Source: Leucogyrophana mollusca
Lineage: Eukaryota > Basidiomycota > Agaricomycetes > Boletales
Assembly: GCA_021014945.1 (NCBI GenBank)
Contig: MU266445.1
Span: 20,168 to 84,167, forward strand
Length of the DNA: 64,000 bases
Direction: 5' to 3'
Shown here: in pieces, positions 23,501 through 34,013 of the stretch
Layout of the letters: every line of letters begins with the position of its first letter
Numbering within the stretch: the first letter of the stretch is position 1
The notes under the pieces: model-generated
Told to the model about the DNA's origin: nothing
Databases searched by the model: none
The model's input: the letters and a program-made list of their open reading frames with translations, nothing else
Made by a program: the position numbers and the translations under genes

Positions 23501-25393
23501 CCATCCTTCGTGCGCGGTGCACGTTCTTTATGAGCTTTTTTAGCGATGTGGAATGGACCATAAAGAGACGTGACGCGTTTGGCATCGTTGATGTCGATAT
23601 GAAACACCTCAGATGGCAGGTCATGGACTACGTCCTGCGCTTTGTGTGCTGCGGAGAGGAAGAGCTGTTCGAGACGCTCAGTTAGTGTCCTATTCTCCTG
23701 ATCTGCTTGCCTTTCTCAGACTCGGCCACGCTTCTAGATTTCGCCCAAAGTGTAGACGATGTCCTCGAGTTTATGTTTGACGTCATGGCCGCGGCGGTAA
23801 GTACATATGTCAGGTAGCCCATGCACCGACTAAGGACGGATTTGAAGAACGAATTGCTCCTCGATCGATTGGTCTTGCTCTGCTCTCAAGTCATCCTGAA
23901 GTATATGAACATCAGCAACGTCTGCTACCTGCTCACCGACGCTAGCCACTTTCACGCTGTCGATCTCGTCGAAAGCGTGCAGGAATACATGGCCGCCAAC
24001 CTTGAGGTACTGCTGGAAGGCAAAATGCTTGACGACCTCGCTCCTCCTCTGATTAAGCAGCTGTCGGAGTACGTCCGAACGTCGCAAGCACACAAATCGC
24101 CCGTCTCACGGTCCAACAAGCTCGCGAAAGAGGCGCTAGAACGACATCGGGAATGGCTGGCGCTGCAGGATATCCCGCAACCCTTCGTTCCCACTAGTAC
24201 TGGCAAAGCGCACACGAACAAGGAATCTTCGCCCAGGTTATCACCACCTTCGAGGAGGAAGCGGCTTCCGTCGTTAGGAAACACTCCGATGGTCAGCCCT
24301 GTACTGCGTCCCCAGCCCAGTCCTCGCATGCTGTCTAGCCGGGAGCCATCTGGGGATGATATCTTCATCATGGACGATGCTGACGCGGTCCCCGCTCTGG
24401 AACTAACCAAGTCCGAAGCCGCAGTGGTGGAAAATGCGCCCAAGCCTGCAGCGGTCTGGAAGCGGACCTCCTCTGCTCCACGGTAAATCCCTTCTTCTTT
24501 CCATATCCGTCCATTCTGATTTTGCGCGCAGTACCGATCTGAAATCCATCATGGCCGAAGCCGAGAGCCGCAATACGTTGCCGTCTGCCCGAAAACTACC
24601 GCCTCCCATGATGCAACACGCTCCAAGCCGCGAATCACTACGACCGAATCCAAACTACAAACAAGCTGCTGCTGCAAGTCCATCCCGTCAGATCCCTCGG
24701 ACAATTCCAGCGTTAGATGCGCCGCCGACCACACCGCCGCGTAATCCACCAGCGCCGAGTGCCCAACGTAGTGTTGCTGGACGGACTCGCATGCAGCCTG
24801 ATTTAGCACCTACCGGGGCTACTCCGTCTGGACTTGGGCCTGTCATCTCCCCGGTCCGCCAGATACCGTCTCCTGCTGCTGGACCATCGGCGCCCCGGCA
24901 TGTATCGTAAGCGCACTTCTTCCCTGATCAACTTAACCCCGATGATTGAATCCCCCTCAGGGGCAGCGCCAGCGCTTGGACGCTACCACCCGTCCAGCCC
25001 GTCGTCCAGCCCAACGCTCACGGTTCAGCGCCGTCATTTGCGGAAATCCAGAAACTCCAATTGACGCAAGGGGCCCCTGTGCTCAAAGACAAACGCTCAC
25101 TGCTCGAAATTCAGCAGGAAGAGCAAGTGCGACGGCAGGAGGAAGAAGCACGCCAACAGGAAGAGGAGTTTTTGAAGTGGTGGGCTGCCGAGGAGGCGAG
25201 GGTGCAGGCAGAGTTGTCGTCGCAACGGCAACCTACTCGGCAAGGAAGGAGTGGGAAGAAGCCGAAACCTGCGCAAGGGAAGGTCAGTAAGACAATGGAT
25301 GTACAGCCAGCTTCGACTTCGAGTGGGGGCCCTCAACCAAAGCCTCGTCGAAGAGAGAAGCAACTCCATGGCGTAACAGCGTCGAAATCATGA
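20567..25393 (+). CDS. Ankyrin-RCC1-BTB protein, IBtk-like
   Basis: The domain order matches inhibitor of Bruton tyrosine kinase (IBtk) homologues, which serve as Cullin-3 substrate adaptors. Ankyrin repeats come first (DSLGRTVLHLACSS, DTEGHWTALHRALYHGNIAA, EGYTAFDLYN). RCC1 repeats follow (DLFTWGTNRNAALGLGDG, TTGEVLSWGLNRFSQLGY, STEVYTWGTNGGQLG). Two BTB/POZ domains follow (HGADLLLHFSPRAEFPIHRV and DVMLHLADKVVYCHSAILRA), and after the second comes a BACK-like helical stretch (LLLDRLVLLCSQVILKYMN). The C-terminus is proline/serine-rich with an acidic-basic coiled coil (SLLEIQQEEQVRRQEEEARQ) before the TGA at 25391-25393. The frame is continuous across roughly ten introns. Its role in a fungus is inferred from architecture only; no kinase target is implied. 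Confidence 0.88.
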
Positions 25394-25686
25394 CATGGGA
25401 TTTGACTCTGGGTGCATGAACTGTAGGTATCTATGATGCAAGGTAGAAATAACGGTATACGCGGGCTGCTACACGAGGTTTCACTGCAATGTCATAAATA
25501 GACACCCGCCCTTGTTGAACTTCTGGCACGGACTACGGCAACTACTCAAGTGTGTCCGCCGTAGGCTCACCATTGAAGTGAAAGGCTGAGCCGGACCGCG
25601 TGAAAAGGCTGTGCTACTAAGTCTATATACAGTGCAGGACATCACAACAAGGTTTGCATCCAACCATGCTGAGCGCGACAGCATCA

Positions 25687-25900
25687 CAGTGCGTTTCGGA
25701 ACGTTGTAGCGATCCGGAAAATTTTCAGCCTAATTTTTTTTGACTCCGAGCAAATTCCAGCCACCGCATCACTGCGGCATGATCCTGCCAGTGCTGAACT
25801 GGGCACCCGGTGGCTCGGCATGTCTCGGCACCACTAATCTGAGTTCGATGTCCGATATATTGCCAAAAATGGAGGCACTACAACGTTCCGAAACGCACTG
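25687..25900. mobile_element. Short non-autonomous inverted-repeat element (MITE-like)
   Basis: Positions 25687-25709 and 25878-25900 are perfect inverted repeats of 23 bases; both ends read CAGTGCGTTTCGG inward. The element totals 214 bp, has no coding capacity and sits between genes, as expected of a miniature inverted-repeat transposable element. Only a CA dinucleotide is shared at both flanks (25685-25686 and 25901-25902), so no diagnostic target-site duplication assigns it to a superfamily. A stem-loop of non-transposon origin remains possible. Confidence 0.6.
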
Positions 25901-26230
25901 CAATGTCGACCAAGTTACGAGCTAAACTCAGGTTGGAGCTATATAATAATAGCAGCTGAACACAAAATATCACCCCTATGGCCCACCAGCCAGCACCAGC
26001 CACCCCAAGTACCACCCCATTGAAGCTACGTTGACCTCCTAATTTTTTGCCCGGTTTGTCCGAATTAATGCCTTACACTTACGCCAATGCAATAGCGATC
26101 TAGCGCCGAGTTGATACTAACTTAATCGATGGCTCCATCTAACACCTGGCTAGCGGAATGACGAATCCTTTTGAGCAGTAAAAGACAGCGTGGTTCATCT
26201 CGGATAGTCTTGGACCTGTGCCACCCAGCG

Positions 26231-26272
26231 ACAGCGCGGGGACAGCGCGGGGACAGGTGGGGACAGGTGGGG
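26231..26272. repeat. G-rich minisatellite, four units
   Basis: Two copies of acagcgcgggg (26231-26241, 26242-26252) are followed by two copies of acaggtgggg (26253-26262, 26263-26272). The units are internally identical in pairs. The runs of four G residues could form a G-quadruplex. Confidence 0.85.
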
Positions 26273-26337
26273 ACGCCCCGTCACCCGACAGCTTTCCACC
26301 CCGATATAAGCGTCTATGATTTGAGCCGAGAGGGCAT

Positions 26338-26351
26338 GGTACCATGGTACC
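26338..26351. repeat. Perfect 14-bp palindrome
   Basis: The sequence GGTACCATGGTACC is its own reverse complement. It lies about 380 bp upstream of the small secreted protein. Its function is unknown and it may be chance. Confidence 0.6.
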
Positions 26352-26619
26352 TGAACGTGTGCTCTCTTCACTCTTCCTTAGGCGGGTCAGTCGCGATTAC
26401 ACTGGGAGGTAAGTACTCACCAACCTTAGAGTAATGCAAAAGGCGGGTTGCTTCCTTGATCCGCTTTCATCCTCTGTCAAGTACATGCAGGTTACCGAGA
26501 TTTTCGGAAATTCACCCCCGGCCATTTTATGTGGTTTATGGAGGGTTCCGAAGCGGTGCGTGACGCCGAGTATGTTTGCCATTCCGGACCCACATCCAAC
26601 CTTTGGGCCAGCGATGTGC

Positions 26620-26628
26620 TATATATAA
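26620..26628 (+). promoter_or_regulatory. TATA box of the small secreted protein gene
   Basis: TATATATAA lies 103 bp upstream of the ATG at 26731, a usual distance once a short 5' leader is allowed for. Confidence 0.6.
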
Positions 26629-26730
26629 CCGCCGAAGGTGGGTTGGTGCATCACCTCGAGCAAGTACTCCACTCTGTACGTTGACCCTACGGGTACCAAA
26701 TCAATGCTGGTGCTGATAGTGTTACAATAG

Positions 26731-27265
26731 ATGGTTTCTCTCAAGCGCACCCTCCTTGCCTTTGCTTTGGCGGCTGTCGCTAACGCCACCACTGCTAACC
26801 TCTGCAAGCGCGACAATAAGTCAGGGGCTGATTGGAAGCTCTATGTATACAGCTCAATCAACTGCTCTGAAAACTGGGCGTACGAAATGTTTTACAGCAA
26901 CCACTCGGACCCTGGGTGTTTCAAGATCAATAGCAAGCGCATCAACCCCATGAAATCACTGGCCTTGACTCTGGATCCTAGCGCGAACTTGAGGGTTAGT
27001 CTCTTCGATGGGCCGCCTGGTAAGAGCGCTTGCTCATCGCACGGATGATTGCATATTAAATTGAACACAGGATCATCCTGTCCTGGAAAACCTCTTTGTA
27101 TGTATCCCGTTCCAAAGTGTGCCCATGTCGCTGACCTACACAAATCTGGCTTGCGTAGGGAAGTCAAAGCCACAGATTAAGGAGTTCCTGGTACCTGATC
27201 TTCGCAAGATGAAAGACTCCAAACGTTGGGAAGGTATAACGTCTTTCTACGTGGACGCTCCATGA
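26731..27265 (+). CDS. Small secreted cysteine-containing protein, 140 aa
   Basis: Family not recognised. Three exons (26731-27019, 27071-27097, 27159-27265) join cleanly with GT-AG introns and give 140 residues. The first 19 or so residues are a signal peptide (MVSLKRTLLAFALAAVANA). A dibasic KR follows at residues 26-27, a possible Kex2 site. The mature part has four cysteines (residues 25, 45, 63, 100), N-glycosylation sequons at N44 and N57, and aromatic-rich strand-like segments (WKLYVYSSINC, ITSFYVDAP). This looks like one of the all-beta secreted proteins common in mushrooms, so it may act outside the cell. A TATA box lies about 100 bp upstream. The downstream neighbour is convergent. 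The structural call is firm but the function is unknown. Confidence 0.75.
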
Positions 27266-27800
27266 GATTTGGAACATCAGATACAAGTACCCCTGACCAA
27301 CAAAATTACACCCTCCGGGACACGCTACGTGATTTATACCCTCGTATATTATGGTAGTTGCATCTTGGCTCGTAACGGTCCAAGATGTCGCCCTCGGATA
27401 GTTCAATCATTGTCTGCTGGGCTCAAGGAGCGAACGACGGCCAAACCCGGCTGCGTGAAAAGGGACTTCGAAAGAGTCGAAAGGCTTCTCGTAAAGCTCT
27501 GCGGCATGTCTTACTGTGAAGCTCATCCGGTCTCATATGGAGCAAACCTTACGCAATTTTCGCCGAATGTAAAGTTCATGCTCATCGGGCCGTCCTTGCC
27601 TCGCAGGACAAGCGGTTGGGGGTCGGGATAATTTTGGGACCTGCCGCGTCCACGTTGCGTAGAAATCCTGAGCACGGATTCTGAATGGGCAACCGACACG
27701 TGCTCATCGCGGTCTGGAAGTGCATGGACTACGGACATGTGTTATGCAAAGTAGGAATATCTTACATTTCATCGTCATCCACCCACCGACAGCAAGTAAC
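27266..27800. other. Intergenic between convergent genes
   Basis: This stretch holds the 3' ends of the secreted protein gene and the FAD oxidoreductase gene. Frames of up to 120 codons occur but show no motif or splice logic. Confidence 0.5.
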
Positions 27801-29800
27801 TCACTTGCCCAGCCTGTTCCACGTCAAATACCGCTCGGGCAACCATGCCGGCCTGCTCCATATTTCTCCAGCAAGCTCAGCCGCGATCATCTGTGCTACA
27901 ACTTCCGCACTGAGAGGTAGGTTAGCTCAGAGCACGAGTGCAACCACTTGCGTGTAGTGATGCAGAGACGTACCACCCGAATGCACGAGGCATGCCATGC
28001 CCTGTGTACCCCGCTGCGATGTATTGCCCTTTGTATTTCTCTGACGCATTATCGGAGGGGTCGATAACGGGTCCGACCTAGATGTATCTCAGCGACACAC
28101 ATAAAGAGCAAACATCAAGACGCCAGACACGCACGAATGGATCGCCCATCAATGTGAACGCCATAATTCCCGTCTACAATAAGGTTCCCCAGTCATCATC
28201 AGCCAAAAACATCAACTCAAAACCCAAGCACACGCACCCACTCCATCTCCGGCTCCCTCCCCGGCTCGAACTTCCCCGGAAATATACCGGGCAAGAAATC
28301 GCGTAGCACCTTCCCTGCCGCGGGATTCACCACCGAGTCGTCGTCGACGTACAGCTCGAACGGGTGCTCTACTGCAGCCTCGCGCCCGCCACCAAGGATG
28401 ATGAGTGGGTGCTCGCTGGGGTTTTTGACGGGCCGGGGGAACCAATATTCGAGGCCCTGCAAATCATGTTTGTGCAATCATTAACCCACGCACACGCTCT
28501 TCAGTAACGATGAACAATCGAAACGACCAAACCCAAACGCACCTGATTCCCACCCCACCCACTCTTCGTAATCTCCGTAGCCCCCACACCCGCGCGCACC
28601 GCCATGACCTGCCCCCGCGTCGGTATGATCCCCGCCGTGCCAGTGAGGAACGGAAGGAGGTGCGAGGCGTATGCGTTCGTTGCGTGGATGATGCGCGTGC
28701 AGGCGATGGGGCCGCGGGGGGTGGATACCACGTACTTGTGTGGGCCACTAGCATCGGGTGTGGAGGTGATAGAGGTGACAGGTGTACGCGTGTGGAGTGC
28801 GAGGGAGAGCTTTTGCGGCTGGGCTTTTGCGAGGCGGTATAACTCCGTGACGAGCTTGAGGGGCCAGACGTTGTGGCCTGGGCTGCGGACGGCGGGGTAG
28901 GGTGTCCCGTAGTTCTACATACCAGTAAGAGAAAGGACGTTAGTAGGGCACAAAATTCCACGGCGAATGCATATAACATGAACACAGATATCAGAAGTTT
29001 TCCCGGTACTCACCCGCTGCATCGTCTCCTTATCCACCCACTCCACCCGGGTCAGATCTAAGTGTCCCTCCGCAGCTTCGTAGTCTTCCCTTGCCTCCTT
29101 CACTTCGAGGTCCGTGAGTAGCAGGCTTATGTGCCCACCCTCGACAAGATCTACGTTGGAGGAGAGCCCATGAGCCTCGGTGATCGACACAAGTGACGCC
29201 GCAGTGTGCTCCTCGAGTGCGTACGAGCGCACGGCTTCGGCCGTCCCATACTCCCTTGCGCGGGTGGCGAAGTCGAGGAAAGCGGCGGGAGTGAGGTGGC
29301 CACCGTTACGACCTTGATTTAAGAGCATCCGTCACGATTCCGATATACATATTACACACCACCAATCACGATCAGACATTGAGTCTTTCCGCCGAGCATG
29401 AGGTGCACAGTAACACACCTGTAGCTCCAGAACCTATGCAGTCCCACGTCAGCTACACGTGCACAACGAACTCTTGGGGGTACGCACAAAAATCCCTCGC
29501 CTCGACGATCACTACCTTAAGCGGATCCTTTCCTTCAGGCAAAAGCTGCGCCAAATGATACGCCACCCCGACACCGGTGATCCCCGAGCCGATGATGCAC
29601 ACGTCTGCGTCGGGCGTAAGCGCACCTGTGCTGCCCTCGCTCGCAAGCGGGTTGGCGTCTGTGTCGGAATGAGTCCAGAAGGAACGCGTGGGCTGCGGAG
29701 AGGGAAGATTGGCCGGGGATGCAGGATCGAAACTCGCGCTCGAAGCTATGAGGGCTTGGTGCGTCGCCCATGTGTCGAGAGGGGGCGGGAAGGCTGACAT
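27801..29800 (-). CDS. FAD-dependent oxidoreductase (DAO family)
   Basis: This is a flavoprotein of the D-amino-acid oxidase/glycerol-3-phosphate dehydrogenase fold; its substrate is unknown. After about 70 residues the dinucleotide-binding motif appears (DVCIIGSGITGVGVAYHLAQ), ending in the acidic VIVEARDF. A 15-nt micro-exon (29419-29433) then supplies CSGAT, and the next exon gives GRNGGHLTPAAFLDF; together they make the family's S-G-A-T-G-R-N-G-G-H flavin loop. Later parts are TRIIHATNAYASHLLPFL, the second conserved region, and EMEWTGIMAFTLMGDPFVG and YIAAGYTGHGMPRAFGCAEV near the C-terminus. The last exon ends WNRLGK at the TGA at 27801-27803. There are about eight exons. The ATG at 29798-29800 is the only one in frame upstream. 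No targeting signal is evident, so a cytosolic location is likely. Confidence 0.9.
29419..29433 (-). other. 15-nt micro-exon of the FAD oxidoreductase gene
   Basis: Fifteen bases flanked by acceptor gcatag and donor gtgtgt restore the conserved S-G-A-T-G flavin loop between exons ending EARDF and starting RNGGH. Without it the conserved motif and frame are lost. Confidence 0.8.
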
Positions 29801-30007
29801 GATACTAGATCAGTGGAAAAGATGAGCGTCTCGTTATCACTGCAGATGTTTACCAACATTCATGGAAATATCTGACATCAGTAGATTGGGAACTTGTTAA
29901 GAACTCGAGGCGAGAAAACAAAGATAAAGATAGCGTAGCGGGCCGTATATGGACTAGTCTGGTCTGCACCATTCGGGATGCCTCCTTGGACGACCTCCAT
30001 ACTCGAG

Positions 30008-32128
30008 TCACTCAAAGTCAGAGGCGTCCATGCTGACCGTGCACGAAGCCCTTCGCTCCCCCGGCGGGCTGACACTATCAAATATATAATCAGAATCATA
30101 CTCCTCACGAGATCCTGACGACCGCGAGCCTCTCCATTCCCGCCCCCGACGCAACGCCATCTTGTTATACTCGCTCAACCACCCGTGCCTTCCCTCCCAG
30201 ACCACGTTTGGGTCTTCGATGTTGTCCGGGGTCAGTGCGACGATGTCCGCAAGTACGACTTGGAGGAGATATCGCTCGCTTTCCTTGATGCCGATTGTCT
30301 CATCTTGGTCCCCTGGTAGGATGGGCTGGCCCACCTCCAGCTCGGGGCGAACACGGTTGAGATCCGCAGAAAGCTTCTCGAGGGTTAATGGGCTTTCGAC
30401 ACTCCAGTGACTGCGGGTGCAAGCCGGCTTTCCATTATTGCGGTCAGAGTAAAACATCAGACCATCTGAGATACACTCACTGAAGATATGTACGGCGCTG
30501 TCGACACCGAAAGCGTAGAGCAAGTGTTATAACAGTAAGTCTTATTCCGGGGCCAGGAAGGAGCGACTTGCAGAGCACGCGAATCAGTTTCACTCGCGCC
30601 TGAACCAATGGTAATGAATCTTCGACGCTCGTCCTCTGAAAGCCGCGCCAAGCTGTAGGCACGGTGCATGAGAGGACATACGGATAGTTTCACACCCATG
30701 CGGAGCCCTCGAAGGACCGCATCACGGATTCTGGACGAGACAATGGCAGGCCTGTAAGGAAACTCCCATTCTTTGCCGCCTTAAGACGACGCCTGCCAGA
30801 AGCTGGGGTCGCTGCTGATACTGTTGCTGTACCGAACAGTAGCTGCACCGAGAAGTTCCACCATGATGAAGGTACCGGACTGAAGCCATGAGTATGTCTC
30901 ATCAATGTTCGAGGGAGGTTGATCGGGTGCTGCGTCGATTGTTCGCCGCTCCAGAGAGGGCGCCGGGTCTGTAAGCATATCTGGCTCCGGGACGGACGGG
31001 CCCGTGGGAGCCGAGACCTCACCACTAGTGTCACTAGTATCAAACCAGTCGAAAGGATCATCGAGCGAATGCCCGCGTCTTTCGAGTTCTTGGACAAAAT
31101 TTGCTTCGCAAAAAGTCATAGGCAGGCGCCTCGTCATATGCGAGGTCACGAGCGTGACAGAGAAGAATCTTGAATACGTCAGGAAGTCGCACAGTGAGTC
31201 TCTTTAGAGTCCACGATTTCTTCTTTTCCCGCACTCTGTTATCAAACTGTTTGGACCAACGATGCTCCCCAAGGGAGTTCTCGCATGCAGTCAAGAAGTG
31301 TATACGCCAAGGACTCGATGTCGTCGCGCCGTGTTTGAGTTGAAGTAGTATATGAGCCCCGAAACGAGAGGGTAGCGCAGCGAAAGACAAACCTATGCCG
31401 AGGTGCGTATTGCGGCTAGCATACCGAACAGTCCGGCCTTCAATTTCCCGTCGACGAAAGGTTGGTGTACGCCGTTTCGAGGGTTTCTGAATCGCCTGGC
31501 GATAGCAAAGTCAACCAGGTTTATAAATCCCTCGTCTCCTTCCGGTCCCAAAAGGATATTTCCCGGCTTGATATCCCTGTGGATGAAATGCCTGGAGTGG
31601 ATCTATTGGATGACTGGAATCTAGTTGCGTTCGCTACGTTGAAATAAAGATACCAATAGGCAAGAACTCGCGTGCTTACGAGTTAAACGGTTATCAACAT
31701 GGTGGCCTTGACGCTAAGTTTCCCGCTGTCGTGCTCGCGACGTAGAGACTCGATGTCGGCGCCCAGCAGATCAATCACCAGGGCCTGTGACTGTTGGGGC
31801 TTGTCATAGCCGTAGTCTCTGGCCCCAGGAATGTGCGTAGGAGCGGTATCGTCGGCCAAGGCTCGTAGAACGTTGGCCTCGTGTTCTGACGGAGGACATA
31901 GCTTCTTTTTCGAGGCGCGCTCGAGCTTCACTGCGTATTTGGCAGGCGCGTCTAGCGCAGCATCCGTGTCTGTCACGCTGTAAACTAGTCCTAGAGGAAA
32001 TGCGTATAAATTCCTAGTGCTGAGAGTCGGACACGACTGGAGCTGGATATGATGCCGCACCAACCATAGGCTCCAGCTCCCAGACGCTTCACGATGCGGT
32101 ATTTTCCGAGGATGAGACCGGAAACCAT
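30008..32128 (-). pseudogene. CK1-type protein kinase with several lesions
   Basis: This relates to casein kinase 1. From the ATG at 32126-32128 it starts LILGKYRIVKRLGAGAYG and, after an intact intron, LVYSVTDTDAALDAPAKYAV. The catalytic loop HFIHRDIKPGNILL is intact, but DFG reads DFA. Breaks from the family frame include the following. (1) TAG codons just before IHSRHF, unless an unusual acceptor is used. (2) A one-base shift between VDGKLKAG and TVRYASRNTHLG. (3) No AG acceptor in the roughly 60-nt gap before RRDDIESLAYTLLDC. (4) One extra T in a T run between YDFLRSKF and VQELERRGHSLDDPFDWFD. A C-terminal extension of unknown family (RDAVLRGLRMGVKLSVCPLM, ending SMDASDFE) appears attached through an in-phase intron. 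A decayed kinase is more likely than a working one; homopolymer sequencing errors could explain only part of this. Confidence 0.6.
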
Positions 32129-32433
32129 GGCAGACAAAGGGCTTAGGGTGTCGTGTCCGAGACAGACGATAGTAGGTTTATAATAGGGCCAACCTACGTA
32201 GACTTGCTTTTCCATGGCGGGGAAGATAAGAGAACAGCGATTGCCTCCGAACGTGTTTCGCTCAACTCCCGCCATGATCAGTGGGTGAACTTCAAACCTG
32301 GAGCCTCTGATTCTACAGTTTCATACCCTAGTCTCTTCCTGCTTACGCTTGGAACCCTTTATTGAACACTGCCGATACTCAAGCCCAGACAGAGCCCTCG
32401 TAGCTTCCCGGCGAAACTGCCACTCGGAGAGAC
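32129..32433. other. Short intergenic interval between divergent decayed frames
   Basis: These 305 bases separate the CK1-type locus (-) from the unrecognised frame (+). No signal was recognised. Confidence 0.4.
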
Positions 32434-33435
32434 TTGAACATGAGTTTCTCTGCAGCATACCAAAAGTACCTCAAGAGTCGACAGTACGTGTTCTCCGCGG
32501 ACAAATTTCCCCTATGCCGCTGTCATCGCACTATTCGAGGTTACCACCGAACAGAGGTGTCGCAACCTGCCTTGTTTCCCTCCCCGACTACCGACCACTA
32601 TTTTTCAAGGGGCTGGGCACGCTGTAGGGCACCATTCTAGAATTGGTTCCTGCTATTGCGTGATCCATCTTCCGCCGATGGTAAGTCGCGTCCATTCTCG
32701 CCGGACGGTTCGTTCACGTCGGAGCGCGACAGTTATCGTCATCCCCGTCACGGTGACGGTTCATCCGATACGTCTCGACTGGCCCCAGACGCCCACATTC
32801 CCTATGAATGAGGGGAACAGTGCATTGGAGAAGCCATTCCAAACTCCTCTTGCTACACCACAGTTGGCGTCCTCGTCCAGCAAACGAGCTCCTTTCGACG
32901 TCTCGACCTTGACACTTGGCGATGTCATCTTAGCTATTCCCCCAGAATAGAACGAAGATTGCGAACCAATCATAAAGACGATTGATGGGAAGTTTACCGA
33001 GCATCCCTTTATCATTGTCCACAGGTTTCGACAAATCTGTCGAGGGACATATGGTACAGACGTTCGGCAGATACCCTCAATCAAGATGGCGCTGAAGGAG
33101 GTGGGGAAACTCGCGCCTGGTCAACTGCCAAGGAGCCATTGGTTCCTTCCAGTGAAGCCAGAGATGGAGTCTATCTCCAAGCCAGTCCCCACGCGTCCTC
33201 GCGGCAAGAACGATGAGGAAAGGCGTTAGTGCATCAACCTCAAGGACCGCATGTGCACTATGAACAGTAAAATCGTAAGCTCTCGCTCCTTCTACGGTAC
33301 TCAAGGTCTGACTTGTTGATCTCGCTATAGACAGGCAAGATTGAAGAGAATTATGCTGTCGGCCTGCCTCTAATGGCGGCCGCGAGAGAAGCAGCCATTG
33401 CATACAATGCGGAGCTGCTAGCCAAAAAGGTGTAA
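32434..33435 (+). pseudogene. Unrecognised reading frame with two in-frame TAG codons
   Basis: Family not recognised. A single phase can be followed through two well-formed phase-0 introns (32681-32788, gtaagt...ccccag; 33275-33330, gtaagc...ctatag). It reads coding-like stretches such as FDVSTLTLGDVILAIPPE, NEDCEPIIKTIDGKFTEHPF, MALKEVGKLAPGQLPRSHWF and GKIEENYAVGLPLMAAAREA. It is interrupted by TAG at 32948-32950 and again at 33227-33229, and stops with TAA at 33433-33435. The second TAG could be removed by a 45-nt intron with a weak gtcccc donor; the first has no evident fix. The 5' part near 32434 is uncertain because two frames look plausible there. Decay is the preferred reading given the damaged kinase next door. 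Confidence 0.35.
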
Positions 33436-34013
33436 GGGGCGCGCTCGCGGGTTGGAGTTAGGGGCACGTTGAGCACCTCTCTCTCTTGAATCCTTCAGCT
33501 TCGTGGCTAACGCTGTATTACGCCTGTAGTTGCTTCGTCGCGCCGTAATACGTCTACGTATATGGTGATGTGCTGCGTTTCCTTTTATTATACTTATGAA
33601 GTTTAGCTACTTAGATTTTACATCGAAAGTATCCCTTGTGATTCTATTTCGTTCGGTACCCTTGTTCAAAGATGCTCTTGACTTTTAGCTATTTGGTCAT
33701 GCATACATTTACATTGTGATTGCCCCCTTCATATGGTTCTGTCCTGTACAGTGTTAGAACCAATATTTATGTGATCAGTGCTTTTTGTATCCGCTTTTTT
33801 CACCATATGATTTATACCTGGTGTTTGTGTGCTGAGTCGAGGGGCTTGACCTGACGCAACTCGAGGGACATGCCACGGCGCCTCAAAGCTCAAGTGTTCC
33901 GTAGACCACACAGGATAAGTACAAGACGATTTAAAAGGCCTGACCGGCTACGAAATTCCCCGTTAATCACTACAGCAAATGACACCGTACCGATGCACTG
34001 ATGTGCGTAACAA
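33436..34013. other. Intergenic, AT-rich
   Basis: No gene was recognised. This stretch lies between a plus-strand frame and the 3' end of the Hua1-like gene, with T-rich stretches typical of 3' ends. Confidence 0.5.

Larger units (their letters stand above)
25394..26730. other. Intergenic accessory DNA
   Basis: No gene was recognised. The stretch holds the short inverted-repeat element (25687-25900), a G-rich minisatellite, a 14-bp palindrome and the promoter of the small secreted protein with a TATA box at 26620-26628. Confidence 0.6.
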
